In this document: positions 54,635 through 61,811 of the stretch, piece by piece
How positions within the stretch are numbered: the stretch's first letter is position 1
Layout: every line of letters starts with the position of its first letter
Assembly (NCBI RefSeq): GCF_000600335.2
Contig: NZ_KK088560.1
Location: 164,454 to 228,453 of the forward strand
DNA length: 64,000 nucleotides
Reading direction: 5' to 3'
From: Rubellimicrobium mesophilum DSM 19309
Lineage (GTDB): Bacteria; Pseudomonadota; Alphaproteobacteria; Rhodobacterales; Rhodobacteraceae
Position numbers and translations under genes: made by a program
Notes under the pieces: generated by a model
What the model was told of the DNA's origin: nothing
Databases searched by the model: none
Seen by the model: the letters and a program-made list of their open reading frames with translations, nothing else

Positions 54635-55770
54635 GCGAAATAGTCCTCCAGGATGCGGGCATAGATGCGCGCCAGTCCCTCGACCTGCGCCGCCTCGACC
54701 CGCTCGTCCACCTTGTGCATCGTGGTGCCCACGAGGCCCAGCTCCACCACCGGGCAATGGTCCTTGACGAAGCGCGCGTCGGAGGTCCCCCCGGAGGTGG
54801 AGGCCTCCGGCCGCCGCCCCGTCTCGGCCTCCACGGCGCGGGAGACGAGGTCCGACAGCGCGCCGGGCGGCGTCAGGAACGCCTCGCCCGAGATCCGGAC
54901 GGAGATCTCCACCTGCACCCCGAACTCCTGCGCGACGCGCTCGCCCTCCTCCCGCAACCAGTCCGAGAGCGAGGCCCCCGTGTGCGTGTCGTTGAAGCGG
55001 ATGTTGAGCGTGGCCCGCGTCTGCGCCGGGATGACGTTGGTCGCCGGGTTGCCGGTGTCCATCGTCACCACGGCCAGCGTCGAGGGGCCGAAATGCGCCG
55101 TTCCCTCGTCCAGCCGATGCGACGATAGCCGGTCCACCAGCCGCGCCAGCGCCGGGATCGGGTTCTTCGCCCGCTCCGGGTAGGCCGAATGCCCCTGCAC
55201 GCCCGTCACCGTGAGATAGGCGTTCAGCGACCCACGCCGCCCGATCTTCATGGTGTCGCCCAGATGCTCGACCGAGGTCGGCTCCCCCACGAGGCAGACC
55301 GACATCGCCTCGCCCCGTTCCCGCATCCAGTCGAGGAGCGCGACGGTCCCGTCCGTGGAGGCCCCCTCCTCGTCGCCGGTGATGGCGAGGCAGATCGCTC
55401 CGTCGGACGGCAGGCGCGGGGCCATCTCCACCGCCGCCGCCACGAAGGCCGCGACGCCCGACTTCATGTCCGCCGCGCCGCGCCCCCAGAGCTGGCCGTC
55501 CCGGACCTCGCCCCCGAACGGGTCGCAGGTCCAATGCGCCGGGTCGCCGGGCGGCACCACGTCGGTGTGGCCGTTGAAGCCGAAGCTGCGCGCGGCTCCC
55601 TGGGCGCCTGCCCGGGCGTAGAGGTTCGGAGTGCCGTTCCGGTCGACCCGCACGCAGTCGAACCCCGCCTCCGCCAGCACGGATTCGAGCAGCACCAGAG
55701 CGCCGCCCTCCTCGGGCGTGACGGTGGGGCAGCGGATCAGGTCGGCGGCGAGGCGCAGGGCGTCGGGCAT
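54631..55770 (-). CDS. dapE: succinyl-diaminopimelate desuccinylase
   Basis: A 379-residue M20 metallo-hydrolase that releases LL-diaminopimelate and succinate in lysine and murein synthesis. Metal ligands lie in [22 protein letters not shown] and TGDEEGAST; the dimer domain has [16 protein letters not shown]; and [11 protein letters not shown] with the late His in [11 protein letters not shown] closes the site. The ATG at 55770 has CGGAGGA upstream. The longer frame upstream runs through the inverted repeat at 55838, so it was rejected. Confidence 0.95.
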   Translation of the reverse strand: MPDALRLAADLIRCPTVTPEEGGALVLLESVLAEAGFDCVRVDRNGTPNLYARAGAQGAARSFGFNGHTDVVPPGDPAHWTCDPFGGEVRDGQLWGRGAADMKSGVAAFVAAAVEMAPRLPSDGAICLAITGDEEGASTDGTVALLDWMRERGEAMSVCLVGEPTSVEHLGDTMKIGRRGSLNAYLTVTGVQGHSAYPERAKNPIPALARLVDRLSSHRLDEGTAHFGPSTLAVVTMDTGNPATNVIPAQTRATLNIRFNDTHTGASLSDWLREEGERVAQEFGVQVEISVRISGEAFLTPPGALSDLVSRAVEAETGRRPEASTSGGTSDARFVKDHCPVVELGLVGTTMHKVDERVEAAQVEGLARIYARILEDYFA

Positions 55771-55837
55771 CGGGGGTCCTCCGGAAGGCCGTCCGCACCT
55801 AAGCCGCGCGGGGTGTCCGGGACAAGGGCCAGGTCTC

Positions 55838-55911
55838 CGTAGGGCGGGGTTCACCCCGCCATGCGACCTCAGCCACCGGAGCGAACATGGCGGGGTGAAC
55901 CCCACCCTACG
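55838..55911. repeat. 26-bp near-perfect inverted repeat (REP-like)
   Basis: The arms at 55838-55863 and 55886-55911 match in 25 of 26 positions and are separated by 22 bases. Each arm is itself partly palindromic (GGCGGGGT...ACCCCGCC). A half-copy lies at 3930-3955 and related palindromes at 3868. It lies between dapE and its upstream gene and could act as a terminator or as a dispersed repeat. Confidence 0.85.
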
Positions 55912-55920
55912 GCGGCCCTC

Positions 55921-56271
55921 TCACGCCTTGTCGTAGAACGGCGTCATCTGCGACACGACCACCGCGTTGTCGGCCAGCGCCCGGTCCATCAGCGCCCGCT
56001 CCTCCTCGTCGATGTCGTGCCCCTCGGCTAGCCGTTCCTCCAGGGTGCCGTAGCCCGACACGTCGAGCGGCGCGAGGCCCGCTTCCTTGAGCACCGCCAC
56101 CGTCTCGCGCACGGCCTCGGCCTCGTCCACGCCGGCGGCATAGCAGAGGAGGGCGCCGCCCGTCGCCCCTTCGGGCAGCCCGTCGTCGGCCTTGCGCCCG
56201 ACCTCCACGAGAAGGGTGAAGACCCGCTGCGGGCGCTTTTCCTTGACGGGCTTGCCCTCCTCCTCGGCCAT
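55921..56271 (-). CDS. conserved hypothetical protein
   Basis: A 116-residue acidic, soluble protein with a short lysine-rich N-terminus (MAEEEGKPVKEKRPQRVFTLLVEVGRK) and helical middle (GVDEAEAVRETVAVLKEAGL). I recognise no named domain. Its start overlaps the stop of the upstream small membrane protein by one base (TGATG), so the two are likely coupled. Confidence 0.7.
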   Translation of the reverse strand: MAEEEGKPVKEKRPQRVFTLLVEVGRKADDGLPEGATGGALLCYAAGVDEAEAVRETVAVLKEAGLAPLDVSGYGTLEERLAEGHDIDEEERALMDRALADNAVVVSQMTPFYDKA

Positions 56272-56552
56272 CAGAGACGCCCGCCCCGGGCTTCGAGCAA
56301 CTCGGCCGTCCGGCGCGTGTTGTGGTAGATGCCGAGGCCCAGGTAGAGCAGGCCGCCGTAGACGATCAGGCCGATGAAACCCACGATCAGGATGGCGAGG
56401 CCCGCGAGCGGCCCCTGCATCCCGGCCGGCGCGCCCTCGATCGAGGCGTTGCCGAAGGCGGCGACGCCCGCCGCGATGACGATGCCGATGGCGGCGACGA
56501 TGAGGATGATGCTGAGGATCGCCTCGAATCCCCGGATGAAGAAGTCGCGCAT
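56271..56552 (-). CDS. small two-span membrane protein of unknown function
   Basis: A 93-residue protein with two hydrophobic helices (ILSIILIVAAIGIVIAAGVAAF and LAGLAILIVGFIGLIVYGGLLYLGLG) and a short polar tail YHNTRRTAELLEAR. The ATG at 56552 (MRDFFIRGFEA) has an AGGAG-like site upstream; a longer frame exists but lacks support. Coupled with the hypothetical gene downstream (one-base overlap). No named family known to me. Confidence 0.72.
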   Translation of the reverse strand: MRDFFIRGFEAILSIILIVAAIGIVIAAGVAAFGNASIEGAPAGMQGPLAGLAILIVGFIGLIVYGGLLYLGLGIYHNTRRTAELLEARGGRL

Positions 56553-56690
56553 GGTGCTCTCCTGATGCTGCCCCGGGGCGGTCTTGGCCGCCCTTGTGCG
56601 GCCAACCAAGGTGCCGCGTCCCCGCCTGTCAAGCGGCGGCGCATGACGCTGGCGTCATGTGCGCCGCGCCGGGCCTTCCGGTGACAGGTG

Positions 56691-58046
56691 CTAGAGCCGG
56701 CAGGTCCCGTAGGCGCGGTCGATGTCCCCGCCCCACTCGCCCTCGAAGGCCGCGAGGAGATCGTCCGCCTGCACCCGGCCGGACCCCACCGAATCCCAGA
56801 GCGGCCGGAGGAACGCCCGCTCGTCCGGCATCCCCCGCGCGGCGCGGGCCCGCAGCCCCTCCTCGGCGATCCCCACGGCGGCGCGCGCGAGGTCGAGGAG
56901 GCGCAGGCCCCCCGCCTCCCCTTGCAAGGCCCGCTCCGAGGCCGCGACCCGCAGCCCCTCGCGCGTCCCCTCGTCGAGGTCCTTGACAAGGTCCCAGGCC
57001 GCGTCCAGCGCGCCCTGGTCGTAGGTCAGGCCCGTCCAGAAGGCCGGCAGCGCCAGCGTGTGGGCCCGGTCGCCCATGTCGGCGCCGCGCATCTCGATGA
57101 ACTGCTTCACCCGCGCCTCGGGGAAGACCGTCGTCAGGTGGTCGGCCCAGTCGGACAACGTCGGCACCTCGCCCGGCAGCGCGGGAAGCCGCCCCGCCAT
57201 GAAGTCGCGGAAGCTCTGCCCCAGCGCGTCAATATACTTGCCGTCGCGGTAGACGAAGTACATCGGCACGTCGAGCACCCAGTCGACATACCGCTCGAAC
57301 CCCATGCCGTCCTCGAAGGCATAGGGCAGCATCCCCGTCCGCGCGTCGTCCAGCCCCCGCCAGATGCGCGACCGCCAGCTCCGGTGGCCGTTCGGCTTGC
57401 CCTCGAAGAACGGCGAGGAGGCAAACAGCGCCGTGGCGACCGGCTGCAGCGCCAGCGACACCCGCAGCTTCTTCACCATGTCCGCCTCGGACCCGAAGTC
57501 GAGGTTCGCCTGCACGGTGCAGGTCCGGTACATCATCTGCGTCCCGTGGGTGCCCACGCGGCCCATGTAGGCGGTCATCAGCTTGTAGCGCCCCTTGGGC
57601 ATCACCGGCATCTGCTCATGGGTCCACACGGGCGCCGCGCCGATCCCCAGGAAGGCCACGCCGAGGGGCTCGGCCACCTCGCGCACCTCCGCGAGGTGCG
57701 AATCCAGCTCCTCCGCCGTCTCGTGGATGTGCCGCAGCGGCGCGCCCGACAATTCGAGCTGCCCCCCAGGCTCCAGCGACACGTTCGCCTTGCCCTTCTT
57801 GAGGCCGATCACCGCCTCGCCCTCGCGCAGCGGCTCCCAGCCCTTCGCGGCCAGCCCGTCGAGGACCGCCCGCACGGAGCGGGGGCCGTCGTAGGGCAAG
57901 GGCTCCAGCGTGTCCGTGAGGAAGCCGAACTTCTCGTGCTCCGTGCCGATGCGCCAATCGGACTCGGGCTTGCAGCCCCTCTCCAGATACTCGGCGAGCT
58001 GCCGGGGGTCCTCGACGGGGCCGCCGCCGGACTGGGGAATGGACAT
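56691..58046 (-). CDS. gshA: glutamate--cysteine ligase
   Basis: A 451-residue enzyme for the first step of glutathione synthesis, of the plant/alphaproteobacterial class. It has WRIGTEHEKFGF near the start, VSLEPGGQLELSGAPLRHIHET, YMGRVGTHGTQMMYRTCTVQANLDF and PFFEGKPNGHRSWRSRIW, all conserved in that class. The ATG starts MSIPQSGGG, 34 bases before the divergent region. Glutathione may support the redox and metal handling elsewhere in the cell; no operon partner is evident. Confidence 0.95.
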   Translation of the reverse strand: MSIPQSGGGPVEDPRQLAEYLERGCKPESDWRIGTEHEKFGFLTDTLEPLPYDGPRSVRAVLDGLAAKGWEPLREGEAVIGLKKGKANVSLEPGGQLELSGAPLRHIHETAEELDSHLAEVREVAEPLGVAFLGIGAAPVWTHEQMPVMPKGRYKLMTAYMGRVGTHGTQMMYRTCTVQANLDFGSEADMVKKLRVSLALQPVATALFASSPFFEGKPNGHRSWRSRIWRGLDDARTGMLPYAFEDGMGFERYVDWVLDVPMYFVYRDGKYIDALGQSFRDFMAGRLPALPGEVPTLSDWADHLTTVFPEARVKQFIEMRGADMGDRAHTLALPAFWTGLTYDQGALDAAWDLVKDLDEGTREGLRVAASERALQGEAGGLRLLDLARAAVGIAEEGLRARAARGMPDERAFLRPLWDSVGSGRVQADDLLAAFEGEWGGDIDRAYGTCRL

Positions 58047-58190
58047 GAGAAGCCTCTCGGGATCGTGTGTCGGTGACAGGTGCCGCGCGGCCCCCCGGTG
58101 TCAATGGACCGGGCCGCCTCATCCCCTGCGGAAAGGGATTGCGACAGGTCCCGAAGCGGGCAAACCTCGCCCATGGCATCGGAGAAGCGC

Positions 58191-58694
58191 ATGGCGGACA
58201 GGATCCCGGCGACGGTCGCCTCCCTGCAGGAGGCGCGGGACGGCGTGCTCTCCTTCGAACGCGAGCTCCGCCGCTCGCCGGACCTCGCTGCCCGCCTCGC
58301 CTATCCCCGTGCCTGGATCGCGCTCAAGGCCGAGGGCGAGTGGCGCTACGCCTTCGCGCTCTGGGCCGGGCACCGGGGGCTGGACGCCGCGACCTACCTC
58401 GCGGTCAGCGAGAGGCTCGACGGACGCCGCTCCGACGCCGCGCTCTCGGCCTGGTTCGCCCCGGTGGCCGATCCCCGCCGGCAGGAGAAGCACCTGCGCC
58501 GCCTGCGCGAGCTGTTCCTGCGCCACGGTCAGGGCCGGGCCCCCAACGCCCGCACCCGATTCCTCGAACTGGCGGTGGAGGAGCCCGGCCACGAGAAGTC
58601 GGGCGAGAAGCAGCTCGTGGACCTGCTCGAGGCCGTCTACCGGGGCCTCTCGGTCCCCGCCCAGGCCGCCTTCCGCAAGCGCATCGGTCAGTGA
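58191..58694 (+). CDS. hypothetical protein, helical and basic
   Basis: A 167-residue soluble protein of unknown family. It is rich in Arg, Leu and Ala and is probably all-helical, with LQEARDGVLSFERELRRS, EWRYAFALWAGHRGLDAATYLAV and a C-terminal LVDLLEAVYRGLSVPAQAAFRKRIGQ. The ATG at 58191 was chosen because CGGAG lies six bases upstream; an ATG at 58173 is possible. It is divergent from gshA and convergent with the next gene, overlapping it by seven bases. Confidence 0.65.
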   Translation: MADRIPATVASLQEARDGVLSFERELRRSPDLAARLAYPRAWIALKAEGEWRYAFALWAGHRGLDAATYLAVSERLDGRRSDAALSAWFAPVADPRRQEKHLRRLRELFLRHGQGRAPNARTRFLELAVEEPGHEKSGEKQLVDLLEAVYRGLSVPAQAAFRKRIGQ

Positions 58695-59227
58695 AGCCGC
58701 CGCCGCTCCCGGGGCGGCAGGACGATCACGTTGGGCACGCGCCAGAGCGTCACGACCGGCCCCTCGGCCCGATTCAGCGCCTGCAGCATCGTCTCGGTCG
58801 GAAAGCCCGGCAGCGCCGCGAAGAGGTCGAGGAGCGCCTCCGCCCCTTCGGCGTTCACCGGCACCTCCAGCCGCTCGCCCCTCAGGCTCGTGAGGATGAA
58901 ATGCGCGGGCCTCGCGCCCGGGTCGAGGTCGAGCCGCGCCAGCGCGTCCATGTCCATGACCCCGCCGGTCAGCGGCCCCCAGTAGACGAGCCGCCGCTCG
59001 TCCACCTGCACGATCCCGGGGCCTCCGCCGCCCCGCCCGAAGCGCCAGCGCTGCACCCCCGTCCAGACCAGGGCGAGGCCGCCGAGGCCCAGCACAACCG
59101 CCACCCAGCGCGTGATCCCGTAGCTCGTGAGCCCCAGCCAGATCGCCGCCAGCGTCAGCGCCGCCCCCGCCAGAGCCTCGCGGCCCCGTCTCAGCAGGAG
59201 CGCCGCCTCGGGGCGCAGGACCCTCAC
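58688..59227 (-). CDS. membrane-anchored protein of unknown function
   Basis: A 179-residue protein. Two hydrophobic segments near the N-terminus (ALAGAALTLAAIWLGLTSYGI and WVAVVLGLGGLALVWTGVQRW) precede a soluble domain with IVQVDERRLVYWGPLTGGVMDMDALARLDLDPG and FILTSLRGERLEVPVNAEGAEALLDLFAALPG. The pattern looks like a PH-like beta domain, but this is a guess. The GTG start overlaps the upstream stop (GTGA), so it is the third gene of an rsmE-led operon. Confidence 0.7.
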   Translation of the reverse strand: MRVLRPEAALLLRRGREALAGAALTLAAIWLGLTSYGITRWVAVVLGLGGLALVWTGVQRWRFGRGGGGPGIVQVDERRLVYWGPLTGGVMDMDALARLDLDPGARPAHFILTSLRGERLEVPVNAEGAEALLDLFAALPGFPTETMLQALNRAEGPVVTLWRVPNVIVLPPRERRRLH

Positions 59228-60003
59228 GCCCAGACCCCCTCGTAGGGCGCCCGGACCTCCTCGTAGGCGAGCCCCGAAAGGTCGTGCAGACGCCGCGCTT
59301 CTCCTCCCGCGAGCGGCCTTTCCCAGAGGGCGCCCCGCGCGGCGAACTGGAGCCGGTCGCGCCAGAGGTCGGCCCATTCCCACTCCGATTGCGCCGTCCG
59401 CGCGCCTGTCGCATCCACCGTTGCGTAGCGGCTGGAGACGATCGCCCGGTTCCGGGCGTGGATCGCGAAGGAGAGCTCGATCCGGCCTCCCCCCGGCAGG
59501 TCGCGCCGCAGCACCGCGTCGTAGGCCTGCCCCTCGCGCCGCCAGCCCCGCCGCTCCAGCATCGCGGCATGGAGGTTGCCGCCATGGAGCCCGTCCGTCG
59601 AATGCGGGTAGGCGTCCGTCGGCGCGGGCCGGACCTCCTTGGCCTGCTCCACCGTCAGGGGCGACGCTCCATTCAACCAGAGCTTGCCCTCCGGCGTGAA
59701 GGCCCCGCCACCGCACCAGGTGCTGTTCTGCGGAAGATAGACCACCGCCCGCAGCCAGGGCACCCGCGCCACCGCCGTCCAGCCGTAGCCGCCCCGCGCG
59801 GCGAAGTAGACCCAGTGCGTCCCGTCCGGCGAGATGTCGGCGCGGTATTCGTAGATGCGCCCGCGCAGCCACTGGCCCCGCATGACCTCCCCGCTCGCCC
59901 GGTCCCAGCCCAGCGAGGCCACGACGCCCGCCGGCCCCCGCCGCAGCACCAGCGCCATCGGGGACGCCAGCGCCGTCAGCACATGGAGCCGCGGCGGGAT
60001 CAC
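59224..60003 (-). CDS. conserved hypothetical protein
   Basis: A 259-residue protein without signal peptide or clear membrane segment and without a domain known to me. It has mixed alpha/beta character with many Trp residues (WLRGRIYEYRADISPDGTHWVYFAARGGYGWTAVARVPWLRAVVYLPQNSTWCGGGAF). The GTG start overlaps the rsmE stop and its own stop overlaps the next start, both as GTGA. It is thus in the middle of a tightly coupled three-gene operon. Such coupling suggests linked function, but none can be named. Confidence 0.72.
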   Translation of the reverse strand: MIPPRLHVLTALASPMALVLRRGPAGVVASLGWDRASGEVMRGQWLRGRIYEYRADISPDGTHWVYFAARGGYGWTAVARVPWLRAVVYLPQNSTWCGGGAFTPEGKLWLNGASPLTVEQAKEVRPAPTDAYPHSTDGLHGGNLHAAMLERRGWRREGQAYDAVLRRDLPGGGRIELSFAIHARNRAIVSSRYATVDATGARTAQSEWEWADLWRDRLQFAARGALWERPLAGGEARRLHDLSGLAYEEVRAPYEGVWA

Positions 60004-60719
60004 CGCCAGTCCCCGCAGGTCGCCTGCCAGAGCGCCAGCGCCGCCACCGCCGCCGTGTCGGCCCGCAGGATGCGAGGGCCCAGCCGCACCGATCGCGCGT
60101 AGGGCAGCGCGCGCAGCCGCCCCCGCTCCTCCTCCGAGAAGCCGCCCTCGGGCCCGACCAGCACCGCGCCCGGCCCCTCGTGCCGCTCCGGCACGGGCCC
60201 GACGCCCCCCGCCAGCGTCTCGTCGCAGAACCAGAGCGTGCGGCCCGCGTCCCATGTGGCGAGCAGGTCGCGCAGCCGCGTCATCTCGGCCACCTCGGGG
60301 ACGAAGACGCCGCCGCACTGCTCGGCCGCCTCGACGGCGTGGGCGCGCAGCCGCTCCGCCTTGACGCGCTCGCTGTTGGTGAACTCGGTCTGCACCGGCA
60401 GGATGCGCCGGCAGCCCATCTCGGCGGCCTTCTCGACGATGAAGTCCGTCCGCGCCTTCTTGATCGGCGCGAAGAGCAGCCAGAGGTCCGGCGGCATCTC
60501 CTGCGGGCGAGTCTGCTCAAGCGGCCTAAGCCGCCCGGCGCGCTTGCCGGCATCGGTGACCTCGGCCTCCCACTCCCCATCACGGCCATTGAACACCGAC
60601 AGACGATCCCCGACCGAGAGCCGCATCACGCCAAAGAGATAGTGCGCCTGGTCCTCGCCCAGCGGCACGGGCTGCCCTTCGGCGAGGGGATGGTCTAGAT
60701 GAAGGCGGACCTTGGACAT
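60000..60719 (-). CDS. rsmE: 16S rRNA (uracil1498-N3)-methyltransferase RsmE
   Basis: SPOUT methyltransferase of 239 residues that modifies U1498 of 16S rRNA. It has an N-terminal PUA-like part (LAEGQPVPLGEDQAHYLFGVMRLSVGDRLSVFNGRDGEW) and the knot with KAAEMGCRRILPVQTEFTNS, AVLVGPEGGFSEEE and LGPRILRADTAAVAAL, all typical. It is divergent from ubiA with only a 12-base gap. It leads an operon with two unknown genes. Confidence 0.95.
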   Translation of the reverse strand: MSKVRLHLDHPLAEGQPVPLGEDQAHYLFGVMRLSVGDRLSVFNGRDGEWEAEVTDAGKRAGRLRPLEQTRPQEMPPDLWLLFAPIKKARTDFIVEKAAEMGCRRILPVQTEFTNSERVKAERLRAHAVEAAEQCGGVFVPEVAEMTRLRDLLATWDAGRTLWFCDETLAGGVGPVPERHEGPGAVLVGPEGGFSEEERGRLRALPYARSVRLGPRILRADTAAVAALALWQATCGDWR

Positions 60720-60731
60720 GGAACGAAGCCT

Positions 60732-61697
60732 ATGAGCGGGACGATCGAGACGCCAGAGCCCGGAGCGGTCCCCGACGCCGCCCCCGCGAACTGGGTGGAC
60801 CTCCACGCCCCGCGCGCCTGGCGCCCCTACCTGCGCCTGAGCCGCGCCGACCGGCCCATCGGGACCTGGCTCCTGCTGCTGCCCTGCTGGTGGGGGCTGG
60901 GCCTCGCGCTGGTGGCGACGGGGGCGCGGCCCTCCCACTACGACCTATGGATCGCGCTGGCCTGCGCGCTGGGGGCGTTCCTCATGCGCGGCGCGGGCTG
61001 CACCTGGAACGACATCACCGACCGCGACATCGACGCCCGCGTCGCCCGCACCCGCGCCCGGCCCATTCCTTCGGGGCAGGTCACGGTGCGACAAGCGCTC
61101 CTCTGGCTCGCCGCGCAGGCGGGCCTGTCGCTCCTGATCCTGCTGACGCTGCCCCCGGTCGCCATCGGCCTCGGCGTCCTGAGCCTCGTGCCCGTCGCGC
61201 TCTACCCCTTCGCCAAGCGGGTGACGTGGTGGCCGCAGGCCGTCCTGGGCGTGGCCTTCAACTGGGGCGCCCTCCTCGCCTACGCCGCCCATGCGGGGCG
61301 GGTGGAATGGCCGGCCGTGGCCCTCTGGCTCGGCGGCATCGCCTGGACGCTCTTCTACGACACGATCTACGCCCATCAGGACGTGGAGGACGACGCGGTC
61401 ATCGGCGTGAAGTCCACCGCCCGTCTCTTCGGAGAGGCCACGCCCCTCTGGCTGCGCCGCTTCCTCGTGGCGACCGTCCTGCTCATCGGCCTCGCCGTGG
61501 TGGTCGCCGCGCTCGACGCCTCGCCCCTCGCCCTGATCCTCGCGCTCGCCGGCCCCTGGGCCATGGGCTGGCATCTCGCCTGGCAACTCCAGCGCTTCGA
61601 CCCGGAGGACCCCCGGGTCCTCCTGAGGCTCTTCCGATCCAACCGCGACGCCGGGCTCATCACGGCCGTCGCCTTCGCCCTGGCGGCCCTGGCGTAG
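60732..61697 (+). CDS. ubiA: 4-hydroxybenzoate octaprenyltransferase
   Basis: A 321-residue membrane prenyltransferase that joins the isoprenoid tail to 4-hydroxybenzoate in ubiquinone synthesis. The two Asp-rich Mg sites are NDITDRDIDARVARTRARPIPSG and DTIYAHQDVEDDAVIGVKSTA, with about eight or nine helices. The ATG at 60732 was chosen; an ATG 11 codons upstream overlaps the divergent rsmE start. The ubiquinone made serves the respiratory chain. Confidence 0.95.
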   Translation: MSGTIETPEPGAVPDAAPANWVDLHAPRAWRPYLRLSRADRPIGTWLLLLPCWWGLGLALVATGARPSHYDLWIALACALGAFLMRGAGCTWNDITDRDIDARVARTRARPIPSGQVTVRQALLWLAAQAGLSLLILLTLPPVAIGLGVLSLVPVALYPFAKRVTWWPQAVLGVAFNWGALLAYAAHAGRVEWPAVALWLGGIAWTLFYDTIYAHQDVEDDAVIGVKSTARLFGEATPLWLRRFLVATVLLIGLAVVVAALDASPLALILALAGPWAMGWHLAWQLQRFDPEDPRVLLRLFRSNRDAGLITAVAFALAALA

Positions 61698-61811
61698 GTC
61701 CCGGGCGGGCGCGGCTTTCCGCCGTCCCCCGGCCCCCCGGATTGTGGCGCGGGCCGAGCCCGCCTAAGAAGCGGCGGTTGCCCAAGCGCCACAGTTGCCG
61801 AAAATCCGCCC

